From assembly GCA_016234745.1 (NCBI GenBank), contig JACRAR010000045.1, positions 1 through 36,718 on the forward strand: 36,718 nucleotides of DNA. Reading direction: 5' to 3'. The DNA is from Betaproteobacteria bacterium. GTDB lineage: Bacteria > Pseudomonadota > Gammaproteobacteria > Burkholderiales > Rhodocyclaceae. This document shows positions 15,343-24,699 of the stretch, in pieces. Position numbers and translations under genes: made by a program. The notes below the pieces were generated by a model. The model ran no database searches and was not told the origin of the DNA. It saw only the letters and a program-made list of their open reading frames with translations. The number at the start of each line of letters is the position of its first letter. The first letter of the stretch is position 1.

Positions 15343-15480
15343 CTAGAGATAGATGACCGCCGGGAACACGGTGGCTGCAAGCACAAGAATCAGCCATTCA
15401 ATGTTAAAGCGGGCGAGCAACCCCGTGAAATGCATGACCATGATCACGATTGCGACGATGTAATAAAGGGTGAACCACAT
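15343..15480 (-). CDS. Small membrane protein of 45 residues
   Basis: The peptide from ATG 15480 is almost entirely hydrophobic: helix 1 about residues 3-17 (TLYYIVAIVIMVMHF), a short basic turn (LLARFN), and helix 2 about residues 25-44. GGAG lies 9 nt before the ATG, which supports translation. A longer frame opening with TTG at 15525 lacks such a site. No family is recognised. It is convergent to thrC and upstream of nothing obvious. A real short two-helix membrane peptide is likely but unproven. Confidence 0.55.
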   Translation of the reverse strand: MWFTLYYIVAIVIMVMHFTGLLARFNIEWLILVLAATVFPAVIYL

Positions 15481-15622
15481 CTTGATAATCTCCGCTGAAT
15501 GGCTGTGTGTTTGTTTATCAAGCAAATACCGACATTGACGGGAATCTTTATACCTTGTTCATATCAACAAAGCAAGCCGGGATTAGCCGGTAAAAAGGCC
15601 TTATCTTTGGCCCTTCCGTGGC

Positions 15623-16471
15623 TTATCTCTCAATATGACGCAGTGAGAGATCGATAGCCCGAACATCCTTGGTCAGGCTGCCAATCGAAATTCGGTGTAC
15701 TCCCGTTGCAGCAATCCCGCAGACTCGCTCCAGGTTGACGCCGCCCGAAGCTTCCAGTTCCGCCTGGTCGGCATTGATTTCTACGGCTTCGCGCATCTGC
15801 TCCAGACTCATGTTGTCCAGCAAGATCATTCTTGCTCCGCATTCGAGCGCTTCACTCAATTGTGCCAGGGTTTCCACCTCGATCTGGATGAAGGTGACGC
15901 CATGCGCCAATTGGCGCGCCTGCGCCAAAGCCGGACGGATGCCGCCGGCAGCGAGAATATGGTTTTCCTTGATCAGGATGCCGTCATAAAGACCGAGACG
16001 ATGATTGTGGCCACCGCCGGTCTTGACGGCATATTTCTGGGCCAAGCGGAGTCCGGGAAGGGTTTTGCGGGTATCGACGATTTTCGCCCGGGTCATGGCG
16101 ATGGCATCGACGAAGGTACGGGTAACTGTGGCTGTGGCGGAGAGCATTTGCAGGAAGTTCAAGGCGGTGCGCTCGGCAGTCAGCAATGCCCGCGTATCGG
16201 CATTGATTTCGCACAGAGTTTGTCCGGCAGCGATTCGTTGGCCATCGGCAGCATGCCAGTCAATTCTGGCGTTCACATCGAGCCGATGGAAGCAGGCATC
16301 AAACCACGCTGTGCCACAGAGCAGGGCATCTTCCCGGCTCACCACCAGTCCACGGCTCTTATGCCCTGCTGGCATGAGTTGCGCTGTGAGATCGCCGCCG
16401 CCGATATCCTCGGCAAGGGCGGCAAGTACATTGCGTTCGACTTCAATAGCGAGATTCAGTGGGAAATCCAT
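15623..16471 (-). CDS. nadC: Nicotinate-nucleotide pyrophosphorylase (carboxylating)
   Basis: 282 residues, the usual NadC length. It converts quinolinate and PRPP to nicotinate mononucleotide, CO2 and PPi, the third step of de novo NAD synthesis. Key blocks are present: EDIGGGDLTAQL, ERTALNFLQMLSATAT, the substrate-binding VDTRKTLPGLRLAQKYAVKTGGG with HNHR, then LIKENHI, a ValGlu metal/phosphate block (IQIEVETL) and LLDNMS near the C-terminus. The start is ATG at 16471; a GTG at 16513 would add 14 residues not typical for the family. No nadA or nadB is in the window. Confidence 0.94.
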   Translation of the reverse strand: MDFPLNLAIEVERNVLAALAEDIGGGDLTAQLMPAGHKSRGLVVSREDALLCGTAWFDACFHRLDVNARIDWHAADGQRIAAGQTLCEINADTRALLTAERTALNFLQMLSATATVTRTFVDAIAMTRAKIVDTRKTLPGLRLAQKYAVKTGGGHNHRLGLYDGILIKENHILAAGGIRPALAQARQLAHGVTFIQIEVETLAQLSEALECGARMILLDNMSLEQMREAVEINADQAELEASGGVNLERVCGIAATGVHRISIGSLTKDVRAIDLSLRHIER

Positions 16472-16555
16472 GTATCCATCTGCATGAGGAAAGAGGCACT
16501 GCAATTCTAGCACCGGAGAGCGCCATGCCGATCACAACTCCATGGGCACAACTGG

Positions 16556-16592
16556 CGGGCACTAGCACCCCAGAAGCAGCGTCGGGCACTAG
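16556..16592. repeat. Pair of 10-bp direct repeats beside tRNA-Arg
   Basis: CGGGCACTAG occurs at 16556-16565 and 16583-16592, between nadC and the 3' end of tRNA-Arg. The copies are 27 bp apart. They could be remnants of recombination at the tRNA 3' end or a chance duplication; no integrase or insertion is present. Confidence 0.4.
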
Positions 16593-16602
16593 AATGCTGC
16601 AT

Positions 16603-16677
16603 TGGCCTCCTCGGCGGGAATCGAACCCACATCTTGCGCTTAGGAGGCGCATGCACTATCCATTGTGCTACGGGGAG
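16603..16677 (-). tRNA. tRNA-Arg(CCT)
   Basis: A 75-nt cloverleaf folds on the minus strand. Acceptor CTCCCCG pairs with CGAGGAG, with one C5-A68 mismatch. The D-arm is GCAC/GTGC, and the anticodon stem TGCGC/GCGCA has loop CTCCTAA, giving anticodon CCT. The variable loop has 4 nt, and the T-arm GTGGG/CCCGC encloses TTCGATT. Discriminator G and an encoded CCA end the gene. It reads AGG codons. The acceptor mismatch is unusual for a functional tRNA but may be tolerated. Confidence 0.95.
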
Positions 16678-16770
16678 GAGTGGTCTTATTTTATCTCGTT
16701 GCTGCTGCCCGGTGTTCCTCTGGCACCGCAAAGCTTCTAGCGGAACTTGAAGCTATGGTTACACAATAAC

Positions 16771-18669
16771 ATGCCCTTACTTACCGTTGACAACGCACAC
16801 CTCGCCTTCGGCCATGTGGCTCTGCTCGATCATGCAGCGTTACAAATCGACACGGGTGAAAGAATTGCCTTGATCGGCCGCAATGGTACCGGCAAGTCGT
16901 CATTGCTCAAGGCGTTGGCCGGTCTGACGCTGCTCGACGAAGGCACCGTATGGCGACAATCAGGCTTGCGACTGGCCTATGTTGCGCAGGAACCCAGCTT
17001 CGATGCGCAGCTCAGCATCTATGAAACCATTGCATCCGCTGTGGGAACGGCCAGCCAATTGCTGCTGGACTACCACGAAGCGGCGCGACAGCTGGCGCTT
17101 GATCACTCAGAGGACAATATGGACAGACTGCAGGAATTGCAGTCGCAGCTTGAGCACCTCGATGGCTGGCGTTTGCACACGCGTGTCGAGCAAGTAATCA
17201 GCCGGCTTGGATTGGATGGCGATGCCAAGATCGCCGCGCTTTCCGGCGGTACGATCAAGCGCGTGGCGCTGGCCCAGGCTTTGGCGGCAGAACCCGATTT
17301 GTTGTTGCTGGATGAACCGACAAATCACCTCGATATCGACGGCATCCTCTGGCTTGAGCAATTGATCCGCGATTTTCAGGGTGGCGTCTTGCTGGTTACC
17401 CATGACCGAAGCTTTCTTGATGTCGTTGCAACCCGCATCGTCGAACTCGATCGGGGCCGTTTGACGAGTTATCCGGGTTCGTTTAGTGCCTATCAAGAGC
17501 GCAAGTCTGCCGATCTGGCGAGTGAAGCACAGCAAAACGCGAAGTTCGACAAATTTTTGGCACAGGAAGAGGTCTGGATTCGCAAAGGCGTGGAAGCGCG
17601 CCGCACGCGCAATGAAGGTCGGGTGCTGCGTCTGGAGGCATTGCGCCGTGAACGCATGGCGCGTCGCGATCGTTTGGGTAGCGTCGACTTGCGTGTGGCG
17701 CGCGGCGAGCAGTCGGGCAAAGTTGTGGCCGAACTTGAAGGCGTATCCAAGCGCTATGGGGATCGCTGGGTGGTACGAAACTTTACCTCGCGAATCCTGC
17801 GCGGGGACAAAATCGGCTTGATCGGACCCAACGGCGCCGGCAAGACCACCTTGCTCAAGTTGATCCTCGGGGAGCTGGCTCCTGATGCGGGGACCGTCAA
17901 GCTCGGCACCCGGATAGAAGTGGCGTATTTCGATCAATTCCGCACGGCACTTGACGAGCAGGCTGAAATTGCCGAGGTGATCAGCCCGGGTTCGGAATAC
18001 GTCGAGATCTCTGGTCAGCGCAAGCATGTCATCAGTTATTTGGGAGATTTCCTGTTTGCGCCGGAGCGCGCCCGCTCGCCGGTCAAGTCGCTTTCCGGAG
18101 GCGAGCGCAATCGTTTGTTGCTGGCGCGTTTGTTTGCCCGGCCGGCCAATGTGCTGGTACTCGATGAGCCGACCAACGATCTGGATATCGAGACGCTGGA
18201 ATTGCTCGAAACCCTGTTGCAGGATTATGCGGGTACTCTGTTTCTCGTTAGTCACGACCGGCGATTTCTGGATAACGTCGTAACTCAGTGTATCGTTGCC
18301 GAAGGGGAAGGGTTGTGGCGGGAATATGCAGGCGGCTATGAGGATTGGCTGGCTGCCAAGGCCAGGGCACCGCGCACGACTCCCACCGTAATCGAAAAAG
18401 CCTCAGTTGCTGCACCATCTTCAGGAATACGACGTGAGCCGCGCACCAAACTCAGTTATCGGGAAACCCAGGAATTAGCCCAGTTGCCGGATCGAATCGC
18501 TATGCTGGAGAAAGAGCAAGCAGATATCGCGGCAAGCCTTGCCGACGCCAAGGTGTATCGAGAATCGCCGATGCAGGCAAAGCGTTTGCAAGAACGCTCC
18601 GGGGTTATCGATACAGAACTGGAACAGCTGCTTCAGCGCTGGGAAGAACTCGAACGGCGAGCAGCCTGA
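16771..18669 (+). CDS. uup: ABC-F family ATPase Uup
   Basis: 632 residues, two ABC domains on one chain and no membrane segments, as in ABC-F ribosome-associated ATPases. Domain 1 has Walker A GRNGTGKS (36-43), signature LSGGTIKR and Walker B LLLLDEPTNHLD. Domain 2 has GPNGAGKT, LSGGERNR and VLVLDEPTNDLD. The linker between them is long and basic, and the C-terminus after about residue 560 is a coiled coil (EKEQADIAASLADAKVY), the Uup mark. Uup acts on ribosomes or branched DNA and influences transposon excision in E. coli. The start is ATG at 16771; the TTG at 16747 is a weaker alternative. A small membrane peptide gene follows 15 bp later. Confidence 0.93.
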   Translation: MPLLTVDNAHLAFGHVALLDHAALQIDTGERIALIGRNGTGKSSLLKALAGLTLLDEGTVWRQSGLRLAYVAQEPSFDAQLSIYETIASAVGTASQLLLDYHEAARQLALDHSEDNMDRLQELQSQLEHLDGWRLHTRVEQVISRLGLDGDAKIAALSGGTIKRVALAQALAAEPDLLLLDEPTNHLDIDGILWLEQLIRDFQGGVLLVTHDRSFLDVVATRIVELDRGRLTSYPGSFSAYQERKSADLASEAQQNAKFDKFLAQEEVWIRKGVEARRTRNEGRVLRLEALRRERMARRDRLGSVDLRVARGEQSGKVVAELEGVSKRYGDRWVVRNFTSRILRGDKIGLIGPNGAGKTTLLKLILGELAPDAGTVKLGTRIEVAYFDQFRTALDEQAEIAEVISPGSEYVEISGQRKHVISYLGDFLFAPERARSPVKSLSGGERNRLLLARLFARPANVLVLDEPTNDLDIETLELLETLLQDYAGTLFLVSHDRRFLDNVVTQCIVAEGEGLWREYAGGYEDWLAAKARAPRTTPTVIEKASVAAPSSGIRREPRTKLSYRETQELAQLPDRIAMLEKEQADIAASLADAKVYRESPMQAKRLQERSGVIDTELEQLLQRWEELERRAA

Positions 18670-18684
18670 ACGAGAGGATGTGAA

Positions 18685-18807
18685 ATGAGAAATGTCGGTT
18701 GGTGGGTTGCGGCGATACTCGGGGTGATGATTGCGCTCGTCGTGTTTGCGGCTTATCAGCAGCCGGGTCTGCTGCTGAATTTTCTCAATCTGCGTTACTG
18801 CGGCTGA
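18685..18807 (+). CDS. Small membrane protein of 40 residues downstream of uup
   Basis: This short gene opens 15 bp after the uup stop with a ribosome-like GAGAGGA at the right distance from ATG. The translation MRNVGWWVAAILGVMIALVV continues FAAYQQPGLLLNFLNLRYCG: one membrane helix (about 5-24) and a short tail with a conserved-looking N-L-R-Y-C end. The C-terminal 13 bp overlap the end of the convergent HDOD gene. No family is recognised. The clear ribosome site and the organised helix-tail pattern argue for a real gene; the overlap and small size argue for caution. Confidence 0.5.
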   Translation: MRNVGWWVAAILGVMIALVVFAAYQQPGLLLNFLNLRYCG

Positions 18808-19685
18808 TTCTGACCTGTATTGGCTGAGGTGTCTGCATCCAGTCCCAGCTTGTGCAGCAATGCTTCATGATTGATGCGCAGCAATTCCTCGATTCCTTTG
18901 AAATCGTCGGGCAACGCCGCATCGTCCCAGCCGTTGGCCGAGTGCCGTGCCAGATCGACAGCCAGGAAGACATTCTTGATGCGGGGGTTGTCGGGGCCGA
19001 TGAGCTCGCCGGTAACTTCGGCCCCATCCGCGGGAATGGCATTGATGAGTGCTCCCAGCAGACTCGGCAGATGCCAGGCATTGACCAGTGCCAACTGCAG
19101 ATCGATCAAACGGATGCCATATACCTCCTGCTGTGCAGCCGTGGTGCGTAGTCCACGGTTTTGCGTCAGCATTTCCTGGACACGTAACTGCAGGTTCGGC
19201 GCGAAGCACCACATCAGCATTTCAGTGATGTCGTGCAACAGTGTGGCGACGGTGATTTCGTCCACATCCAGATCGTGGCGCCAAATCGCCCATTCGCGCG
19301 CCCAGTGGGTCGCCTTGCGTGCCCTGCGAATGACCTTGAGCAGTCCAAGCAAGGCTTTTGGATAAACCTTAAGATGGTCCTCGACCAGCGGCAGCTTATC
19401 GAAGTTGCTGAAGAACGGACCAACGCCAATCATCATCAGCGCCCGGTCAATGGTCGTGATATCGGTGCGCTGCTTGTTGCGTCGATTTTGTTCCAGATAA
19501 GCCAGGACACGCAAGGTCATCAGCGGATCCTGCAGAATCACGGAAGACAATACCCGGCCGTTGACGTTTTCGGCATTGTCGCGCAGCTTGTCCAGCGCAA
19601 GCAGCGTATGCCTCAGCACCGGCAAGTCGGCCTGGGTGTAGAACTTAACCCAGGCATCGATATCGGGTAAAGGTTGGTCGATCAT
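18795..19685 (-). CDS. HDOD domain protein
   Basis: 296 residues. The HDOD domain (an HD-superfamily fold without full catalytic metal residues) covers about residues 15-230. An ATLLHDITEMLMW motif stands in place of the active HD centre, and the surrounding helices match the family. Such proteins often act as signalling scaffolds in motility, stress and c-di-GMP pathways. No partner domain is attached. The start is ATG at 19685 (MIDQPLPDIDAWVKFY), without a strong ribosome site; a 21-codon extension would reach towards the acnB terminator. It is a single gene, read towards uup and separated from acnB by a terminator. Confidence 0.85.
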   Translation of the reverse strand: MIDQPLPDIDAWVKFYTQADLPVLRHTLLALDKLRDNAENVNGRVLSSVILQDPLMTLRVLAYLEQNRRNKQRTDITTIDRALMMIGVGPFFSNFDKLPLVEDHLKVYPKALLGLLKVIRRARKATHWAREWAIWRHDLDVDEITVATLLHDITEMLMWCFAPNLQLRVQEMLTQNRGLRTTAAQQEVYGIRLIDLQLALVNAWHLPSLLGALINAIPADGAEVTGELIGPDNPRIKNVFLAVDLARHSANGWDDAALPDDFKGIEELLRINHEALLHKLGLDADTSANTGQNQPQ

Positions 19686-19750
19686 TGGCAGAAACGGTTT
19701 TTCGGCGTCATGGAATTGCCGGATTCTACAGTAAGGCCTCGGCTGCATAC

Positions 19751-19780
19751 AAAAAAACGCCCCTGCCGGAAGGCAGGGGC
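19751..19780 (-). terminator. Intrinsic terminator of acnB
   Basis: On the minus strand a perfect 9-bp GC-rich stem GCCCCTGCC/GGCAGGGGC with a 4-base loop is followed by a run of seven T. It sits 29 bp past the acnB stop, so it ends the mdh-citE-acnB transcript and separates it from the HDOD gene. Confidence 0.92.
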
Positions 19781-19808
19781 GGATCGCTTGCTTTACTGCC
19801 GGGGTAGC

Positions 19809-22406
19809 TCAAACTGTTACGGTATCCGCTACCTCCCGGAATGCTTCGATTTGATCGAAATTCATGTAGCGATAGACGTCGGCCGCCTTGGCATTGACGG
19901 CCTCGACCTGCGCCATATATTCGCTGACTGTCGGAATCTTGCCCATCAAAGCGCAAACTGCAGCGAGTTCAGCAGAACTCAGATAGACGCGGGTGTCGAT
20001 GCCGAGTCGATTGGGGAAATTCCGCGTCGAAGTCGATACCGCCGTACTGCCCTTGCGGATCTGCGCCTGGTTGCCCATGCACAGCGAGCAGCCGGGCATT
20101 TCCATGCGCGCGCCGGACTTGCCGAGAATGGCGTAGTAGCCTTCCTCGTTGAGGATCATGGCATCCATCTTGGTCGGCGGCGCGATCCAGAGACGCGTCG
20201 GGATGTCGGTCTTGCCATCCAGCACTTTGCCCGCAGCCCGAAAGTGTCCGATGTTGGTCATGCAACTGCCGATAAAAACCTCGTCGATCTTTTCTCCAGC
20301 GACTTCGGAGAGCACCTTGACGTCGTCCGGATCGTTGGGACAGGCGAGGATGGGCTCTTTGACATCGGCCAGATCGATTTCGATGACGGCGGCGTATTCG
20401 GCGTCGGCATCCGGGGCGAGCAGCGTACCCTTGGCGATCCATTCTTCCATGGCCTTGATGCGGCGGACCAGCGTGCGTTTGTCCTCGTAGCCCTCGGCGA
20501 TCATCCACTTCATCAGTGTGATGTTGGAGCGCATGTACTCGACGATGGGGGCCTTGTTCAGGCGTACCGCGCATCCGGCGGCGGAACGTTCGGCCGAGGC
20601 ATCGGTGAGTTCGAAAGCCTGCTCTACTTTGAGATCGGGCAGGCCCTCGATCTCAAGGATGCGCCCGGAGAATATGTTTTTCTTGCCCTGCTTGGCGACG
20701 GTCAGCAATCCCTGCTTGATGGCGTAGAAAGGGATGGCGTTGACCAGGTCGCGCAGCGTGACGCCGGGCTGCAGCTTGCCCTTGAAACGCACCAGCACGG
20801 ATTCCGGCATGTCGAGAGGCATCACACCGGTGGCGGCGGCAAAGGCGACCAAGCCGGAGCCGGCCGGGAAAGAGATGCCGATCGGAAAGCGGGTGTGCGA
20901 ATCGCCACCGGTGCCGACGGTATCCGGTAACAGGAAGCGGTTGAGCCAGGAGTGGATGACGCCGTCGCCCGGCTTGAGGCTGATGCCGCCGCGCGCCGTG
21001 ATGAAGCTGGGCAGGGTACGGTGAGTCTTGACGTCGACCAGCTTGGGGTAGGCGGCGGTATGGCAGAAAGACTGCATCACTAGGTCGGCAGAGAAGCCAA
21101 GGCAGGCGAGATCCTTGAGTTCATCCCGCGTCATCGGTCCGGTAGTGTCTTGCGAGCCCACTGAGGTCATGTGCGGTTCGCAGTATGTTCCCGGGCGGAT
21201 GCCCTGGCCTTCAGGAAGCCCGCAGGCGCGTCCGACCATTTTCTGCGCCAGGGTGAAGCCTTTGCTCGATTCAATCGGGGCGGTGGGCAAGCGGAACAGG
21301 GTGGAGACCGGCAGGCCAAGCGCTTCGCGTGCTTTTGCCGTGAGACCGCGTCCGATGATCAGCGGGATCCGGCCGCCGGCACGCACTTCGTCGAAAATGA
21401 CATCTGATTTGACTTTGAATTCGGCAATCACTGCGCCGTTTTTCAACGCCTTGCCATCGTAGGGACGCAGTTCGACAACGTCGCCCATGTCCATTTTTGA
21501 GACATCCAGTTCGATCGGCAGGGCACCAGCGTCCTCCATGGTGTTGTAGAAGATCGGTGCGATCTTGCTGCCCAGGCAGACGCCGCCGAAGCGCTTGTTT
21601 GGCACGAAAGGAATATCTTCGCCAGTAAACCAGAGTACGGAATTGGTCGCGGATTTGCGCGAAGAACCCGTGCCGACGACATCGCCGACATAGGCGACGA
21701 GGTTGCCCTTGGCCTTGAGCGCATCGAGCTGCTTGAGCGGGCCACGCTCGCCGGGTTTGTCGGCTTCGATGCCGGAACGTGGATTCTTGAGCATCGCCAG
21801 GGCGTGCAGGGGAATGTCGGGGCGGCTCCAGGCATCGGGCGCGGGCGAGAGATCGTCCGTATTGGTTTCCCCAGTCACTTTGAAAATGGTGACCTTGAGG
21901 GAATCCGGTACTGCCGGACGCGATGTAAACCATTCTGCGTCTGCCCAGGATTGCATCACGGACTTGGCGTTGGCATTGCCGGGTTTGCCAACTGAGTTGG
22001 CCAGTTCGGCGACATCGTGGAAGAAGTCGAACATCAGCAGCGTCGTTTTCAGTCCTCGGGCAGCGACAGCCCCTACTGCCTCATCTGCCAAGAGATCGAT
22101 GAGCGGTTTGACGTTGTAGCCTCCCACCATTGTGCCCAGCAGTTCGGTGGCTTTTTCGCGCGAGACGGAAGCGCAGAATTCACTGCCGGCAGCGATCTTT
22201 GCAAGAAAATCCGCCTTGATCTTGGCGGCATCGTCAACGCCCGCCGGCACCCGGTGGGTAAGCAATTCCACCAGAAACGCCTCTTCGCCTTTGGGCGGAT
22301 TTTTCAGCAAGCCGACCAACTCCTGGGTTTGCTGTTTGGATAAAGGCAAGGGTGGAATGCCGAGAGCGGCACGTTCGGCAACATGGGTGCGATAGGCTTC
22401 TAGCAC
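19809..22406 (-). CDS. acnB: Aconitate hydratase B
   Basis: 865 residues. It isomerises citrate to isocitrate with a 4Fe-4S cluster. The N-terminus [22 protein letters not shown] and the four-domain order (helical HEAT-like, swivel domain second, then the two cluster-binding domains) are those of AcnB rather than AcnA. The three cluster cysteines are in [12 protein letters not shown] and CSLCMGNQ. The start is GTG at 22406, with an AAAGGA ribosome site; an in-frame ATG is not available at the N-terminus. It is the last gene of mdh-citE-acnB. AcnB also binds RNA when iron is scarce in other bacteria; nothing here shows that directly. Confidence 0.96.
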   Translation of the reverse strand: MLEAYRTHVAERAALGIPPLPLSKQQTQELVGLLKNPPKGEEAFLVELLTHRVPAGVDDAAKIKADFLAKIAAGSEFCASVSREKATELLGTMVGGYNVKPLIDLLADEAVGAVAARGLKTTLLMFDFFHDVAELANSVGKPGNANAKSVMQSWADAEWFTSRPAVPDSLKVTIFKVTGETNTDDLSPAPDAWSRPDIPLHALAMLKNPRSGIEADKPGERGPLKQLDALKAKGNLVAYVGDVVGTGSSRKSATNSVLWFTGEDIPFVPNKRFGGVCLGSKIAPIFYNTMEDAGALPIELDVSKMDMGDVVELRPYDGKALKNGAVIAEFKVKSDVIFDEVRAGGRIPLIIGRGLTAKAREALGLPVSTLFRLPTAPIESSKGFTLAQKMVGRACGLPEGQGIRPGTYCEPHMTSVGSQDTTGPMTRDELKDLACLGFSADLVMQSFCHTAAYPKLVDVKTHRTLPSFITARGGISLKPGDGVIHSWLNRFLLPDTVGTGGDSHTRFPIGISFPAGSGLVAFAAATGVMPLDMPESVLVRFKGKLQPGVTLRDLVNAIPFYAIKQGLLTVAKQGKKNIFSGRILEIEGLPDLKVEQAFELTDASAERSAAGCAVRLNKAPIVEYMRSNITLMKWMIAEGYEDKRTLVRRIKAMEEWIAKGTLLAPDADAEYAAVIEIDLADVKEPILACPNDPDDVKVLSEVAGEKIDEVFIGSCMTNIGHFRAAGKVLDGKTDIPTRLWIAPPTKMDAMILNEEGYYAILGKSGARMEMPGCSLCMGNQAQIRKGSTAVSTSTRNFPNRLGIDTRVYLSSAELAAVCALMGKIPTVSEYMAQVEAVNAKAADVYRYMNFDQIEAFREVADTVTV

Positions 22407-22448
22407 AGTGACATCCTTTCAGTAATGAACGAGCAAAAGTATGAGTGA

Positions 22449-23450
22449 TTAATTGAAAAAACGTTCCTTGGCGACTTCGGGCAATTGGGTGCCATTCACA
22501 TGGGCTCGACGCAGGATATCCCAGTAGTAGCGGTAGGAGGCGCGATCATGCAGTTTACCTGCAACTTGTATGGGACCCCAAGCTGCGTCTTGCGCGGCGA
22601 CAAGTATATCGGCGGCCTGACTGACTTCGACATAGTCCGGGCGCATGGCTTCAACGATTGGCAGAATCTGGCCCGGATGGATGCTCCACATGCGCAGGTA
22701 CCCGAATTCCTCACGGGCGCGTCGGGCATCCGCCCGGACCGCCTCGGTGTCATGAATTTCAACACTGATGTTGTGACTGGGCACGATGCCGTTGCCCAAC
22801 GCCGCAGCAGCTATTTCCGCCTTGGCACGGACGATCAAGCGGTGCTCGAACTGCCCCGGACTCTGCATGGCGCTCGCCGGTATCGCGCCATGATGGGCGC
22901 TGACGTAGTCCATCAGACCGAAATCGAGGGACTCCACCGAAGGCTGTGCTGCGATCTGCCAGACATCGCGCAATCCACCGGGTGTTTCGATCAGGACATG
23001 GACCGGGATGGGGGCATTGATGCGGTGTGCCGATTGCACGGTTTGGAACGCGGCCATTTGCGTAAGCACATCGTCGATGCTGCGTACCTTGGGCAGCACA
23101 AGGTAGGCAAGCCGTGATCCTGCCGTTCCGACAATGATCTCGAGATCATCCCGCCAGCAGGCGTGGGTTATGTCGTGAATGCGCGCGCCCAAGCGGTCAT
23201 GGCGGTTGCCCGGACTCATGATGCACCCTGCGATCATCTCGGCATGTTGCCGTTCGCGCCCGGTGGGCGCGCCATCCTCGCAGTCGCAGGTGATATCGAA
23301 AATCGGCCCGATCTCAGCCTGCAAGGCCATCGCTTTGTTGATGAGTTTTTCGCTGCCGGCGTAATGTTCGCAAGCCGAGAGAGCGGGGAAGGGGCGGGCC
23401 TTATTCAGCCCCTGATAAAGTACTGCGGCGGGATGGGATCGAACACTCAT
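22449..23450 (-). CDS. HpcH/HpaI aldolase, CitE-like CoA ester lyase
   Basis: 333 residues, a TIM-barrel lyase of the HpcH/HpaI-citrate lyase beta family. Metal and substrate residues are visible in FDITCDCEDG (about 51-60), PVHVLIETPGG (about 148-158) and the final WSIHPGQI. It resembles stand-alone CitE-like proteins (malyl- or citramalyl-CoA lyases) rather than the beta subunit of a citrate lyase complex, because citD, citF and citX are absent. The exact CoA ester cannot be read from sequence. It sits 43 bp after mdh and 42 bp before acnB, so it is cotranscribed with TCA genes. The start is ATG at 23450. Confidence 0.88.
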   Translation of the reverse strand: MSVRSHPAAVLYQGLNKARPFPALSACEHYAGSEKLINKAMALQAEIGPIFDITCDCEDGAPTGRERQHAEMIAGCIMSPGNRHDRLGARIHDITHACWRDDLEIIVGTAGSRLAYLVLPKVRSIDDVLTQMAAFQTVQSAHRINAPIPVHVLIETPGGLRDVWQIAAQPSVESLDFGLMDYVSAHHGAIPASAMQSPGQFEHRLIVRAKAEIAAAALGNGIVPSHNISVEIHDTEAVRADARRAREEFGYLRMWSIHPGQILPIVEAMRPDYVEVSQAADILVAAQDAAWGPIQVAGKLHDRASYRYYWDILRRAHVNGTQLPEVAKERFFN

Positions 23451-23493
23451 TGCCTGGTGATGATCCCATTTCCGCCTTGATACTGAACTCTGA

Positions 23494-24477
23494 TCAACCG
23501 ATCAGGTGCTTGATGCCGTCACGCTCTTCCTGGAGTTCCTTGAGCGTGAGATTCATGCGCTCGCGGCTGAAGCTATCGATATCGAGCCCCTTGACCATCT
23601 CGTACTTGCCATTCGCGCAGGTGCATGGGAAACCGTAGATGATGCCTTCCGGTATACCGTATGAACCGTCGGAACAAATGCCCATGGTGACCCATTTCCC
23701 GTTGGTGCCCAGGGACCAGTCGCGGATATGGTCGATGGCCGCATTCGCCGCGGAAGCGGCGGAGGAAAGCCCGCGGGCTTCGATGATGGCAGCGCCGCGT
23801 TTACCCACGGTGGGAATGAACGTATCACGGTACCAGGCCTGATCGTTCACCAGGGTGACCGCGCTTTGCCCGCCGATGGTGGTAAAGCGAATATCCGGGT
23901 ACATGGTCGGCGAGTGGTTGCCCCAAACGGCCATTTTCTCGATTTCGCTCACGGCTTTGCCAGTGCGCGTCGAGAGTTGCGACAGGGCGCGGTTGTGATC
24001 GAGGCGCAGCATTGCAGTGAAATTGGCACGAGGCAGGTTAGGGGCGGAATTCATCGCGATCAACGCGTTGGTATTTGCCGGGTTGCCAACCACGAGAACC
24101 TTGACGTCGCGTGCTGCAACTTCGTTGAGAGCGCGGCCTTGAACCGTGAATATGGCGCCGTTAGCCTCCAGCAGGTCCTTGCGTTCCATGCCCTTGCTGC
24201 GAGGGCGGGCGCCAACCAGCAATGCGACCTGGGCATCCTTGAAGGCAACCTTGGGATCGTCGGATTGGATAACGCCTGCGAGTAGCGGAAAGGCGCAATC
24301 TTCCAATTCCATCACAACGCCCTTGAGCGCGGAAAGAGATGCGGTAATTTCCAGCAATTGCAGGATAACCGGTTGGTCTTTGCCCAGCATCTCACCGCTT
24401 GCGATGCGGAAGAGCAGGCTGTAGCCAATCTGGCCGGCAGCACCTGTAACGGCTACACGAATGGGGGCTTTGGACAT
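23494..24477 (-). CDS. mdh: Malate dehydrogenase
   Basis: 327 residues, the longer bacterial malate dehydrogenase found in betaproteobacteria. It interconverts malate and oxaloacetate with NAD. The dinucleotide motif is TGAAGQIG at 11-18, the substrate-binding arginines lie in [15 protein letters not shown], and the catalytic His is in [11 protein letters not shown]. The start is ATG at 24477, with a strong AAGGAG site 8 nt upstream; this excludes the TTG two codons further upstream. It is first in a minus-strand operon mdh-citE-acnB, divergent from the regulator gene at 24700. Confidence 0.96.
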   Translation of the reverse strand: MSKAPIRVAVTGAAGQIGYSLLFRIASGEMLGKDQPVILQLLEITASLSALKGVVMELEDCAFPLLAGVIQSDDPKVAFKDAQVALLVGARPRSKGMERKDLLEANGAIFTVQGRALNEVAARDVKVLVVGNPANTNALIAMNSAPNLPRANFTAMLRLDHNRALSQLSTRTGKAVSEIEKMAVWGNHSPTMYPDIRFTTIGGQSAVTLVNDQAWYRDTFIPTVGKRGAAIIEARGLSSAASAANAAIDHIRDWSLGTNGKWVTMGICSDGSYGIPEGIIYGFPCTCANGKYEMVKGLDIDSFSRERMNLTLKELQEERDGIKHLIG

Positions 24478-24611
24478 TTGCAATACTCCTTAGGTTAGAA
24501 GTGAAGTTCACGAGCGAGGGTAAGTAGAAAAGGCCGGGTCAATTTTTTCCAACCTCGGCCAAATTCGCCAAATCCGATGCAGCATTAGCAACGAATACTA
24601 AATCCGTTTAT

Positions 24612-24640
24612 TGCACCGTGTCAATAACTGTCATATAACA
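24612..24640 (+). promoter_or_regulatory. Probable sigma70 promoter of the GntR-family gene
   Basis: TTGCAC (24612-24617) and TATAAC (24635-24640) are spaced by 17 bp. The A/T-rich stretch after it (about 24636-24665) contains short direct repeats of GATACA/GATAC and may hold an operator for the regulator or its divergent neighbour mdh; no clear palindrome is visible. The 5' leader to the ATG at 24700 would be about 50 nt. Confidence 0.55.
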
Positions 24641-24699
24641 TATATAAGATACATGATACAGTATAGACGGCGGGACAATTTTGTGGTGCAATTCACACT

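Noticed and set aside
17107-18255. 382-codon minus-strand frame opposite uup
   Set aside because: Complementary to a well-supported ABC-F gene.
19674-20930. 418-codon plus-strand frame opposite acnB
   Set aside because: Complementary to acnB codons and passes straight through its terminator; no domain visible.
24612-24690. Operator palindrome for the HutC-type regulator
   Set aside because: The A/T-rich stretch has repeated GATAC words but no arm longer than about 5 bp that could be called.
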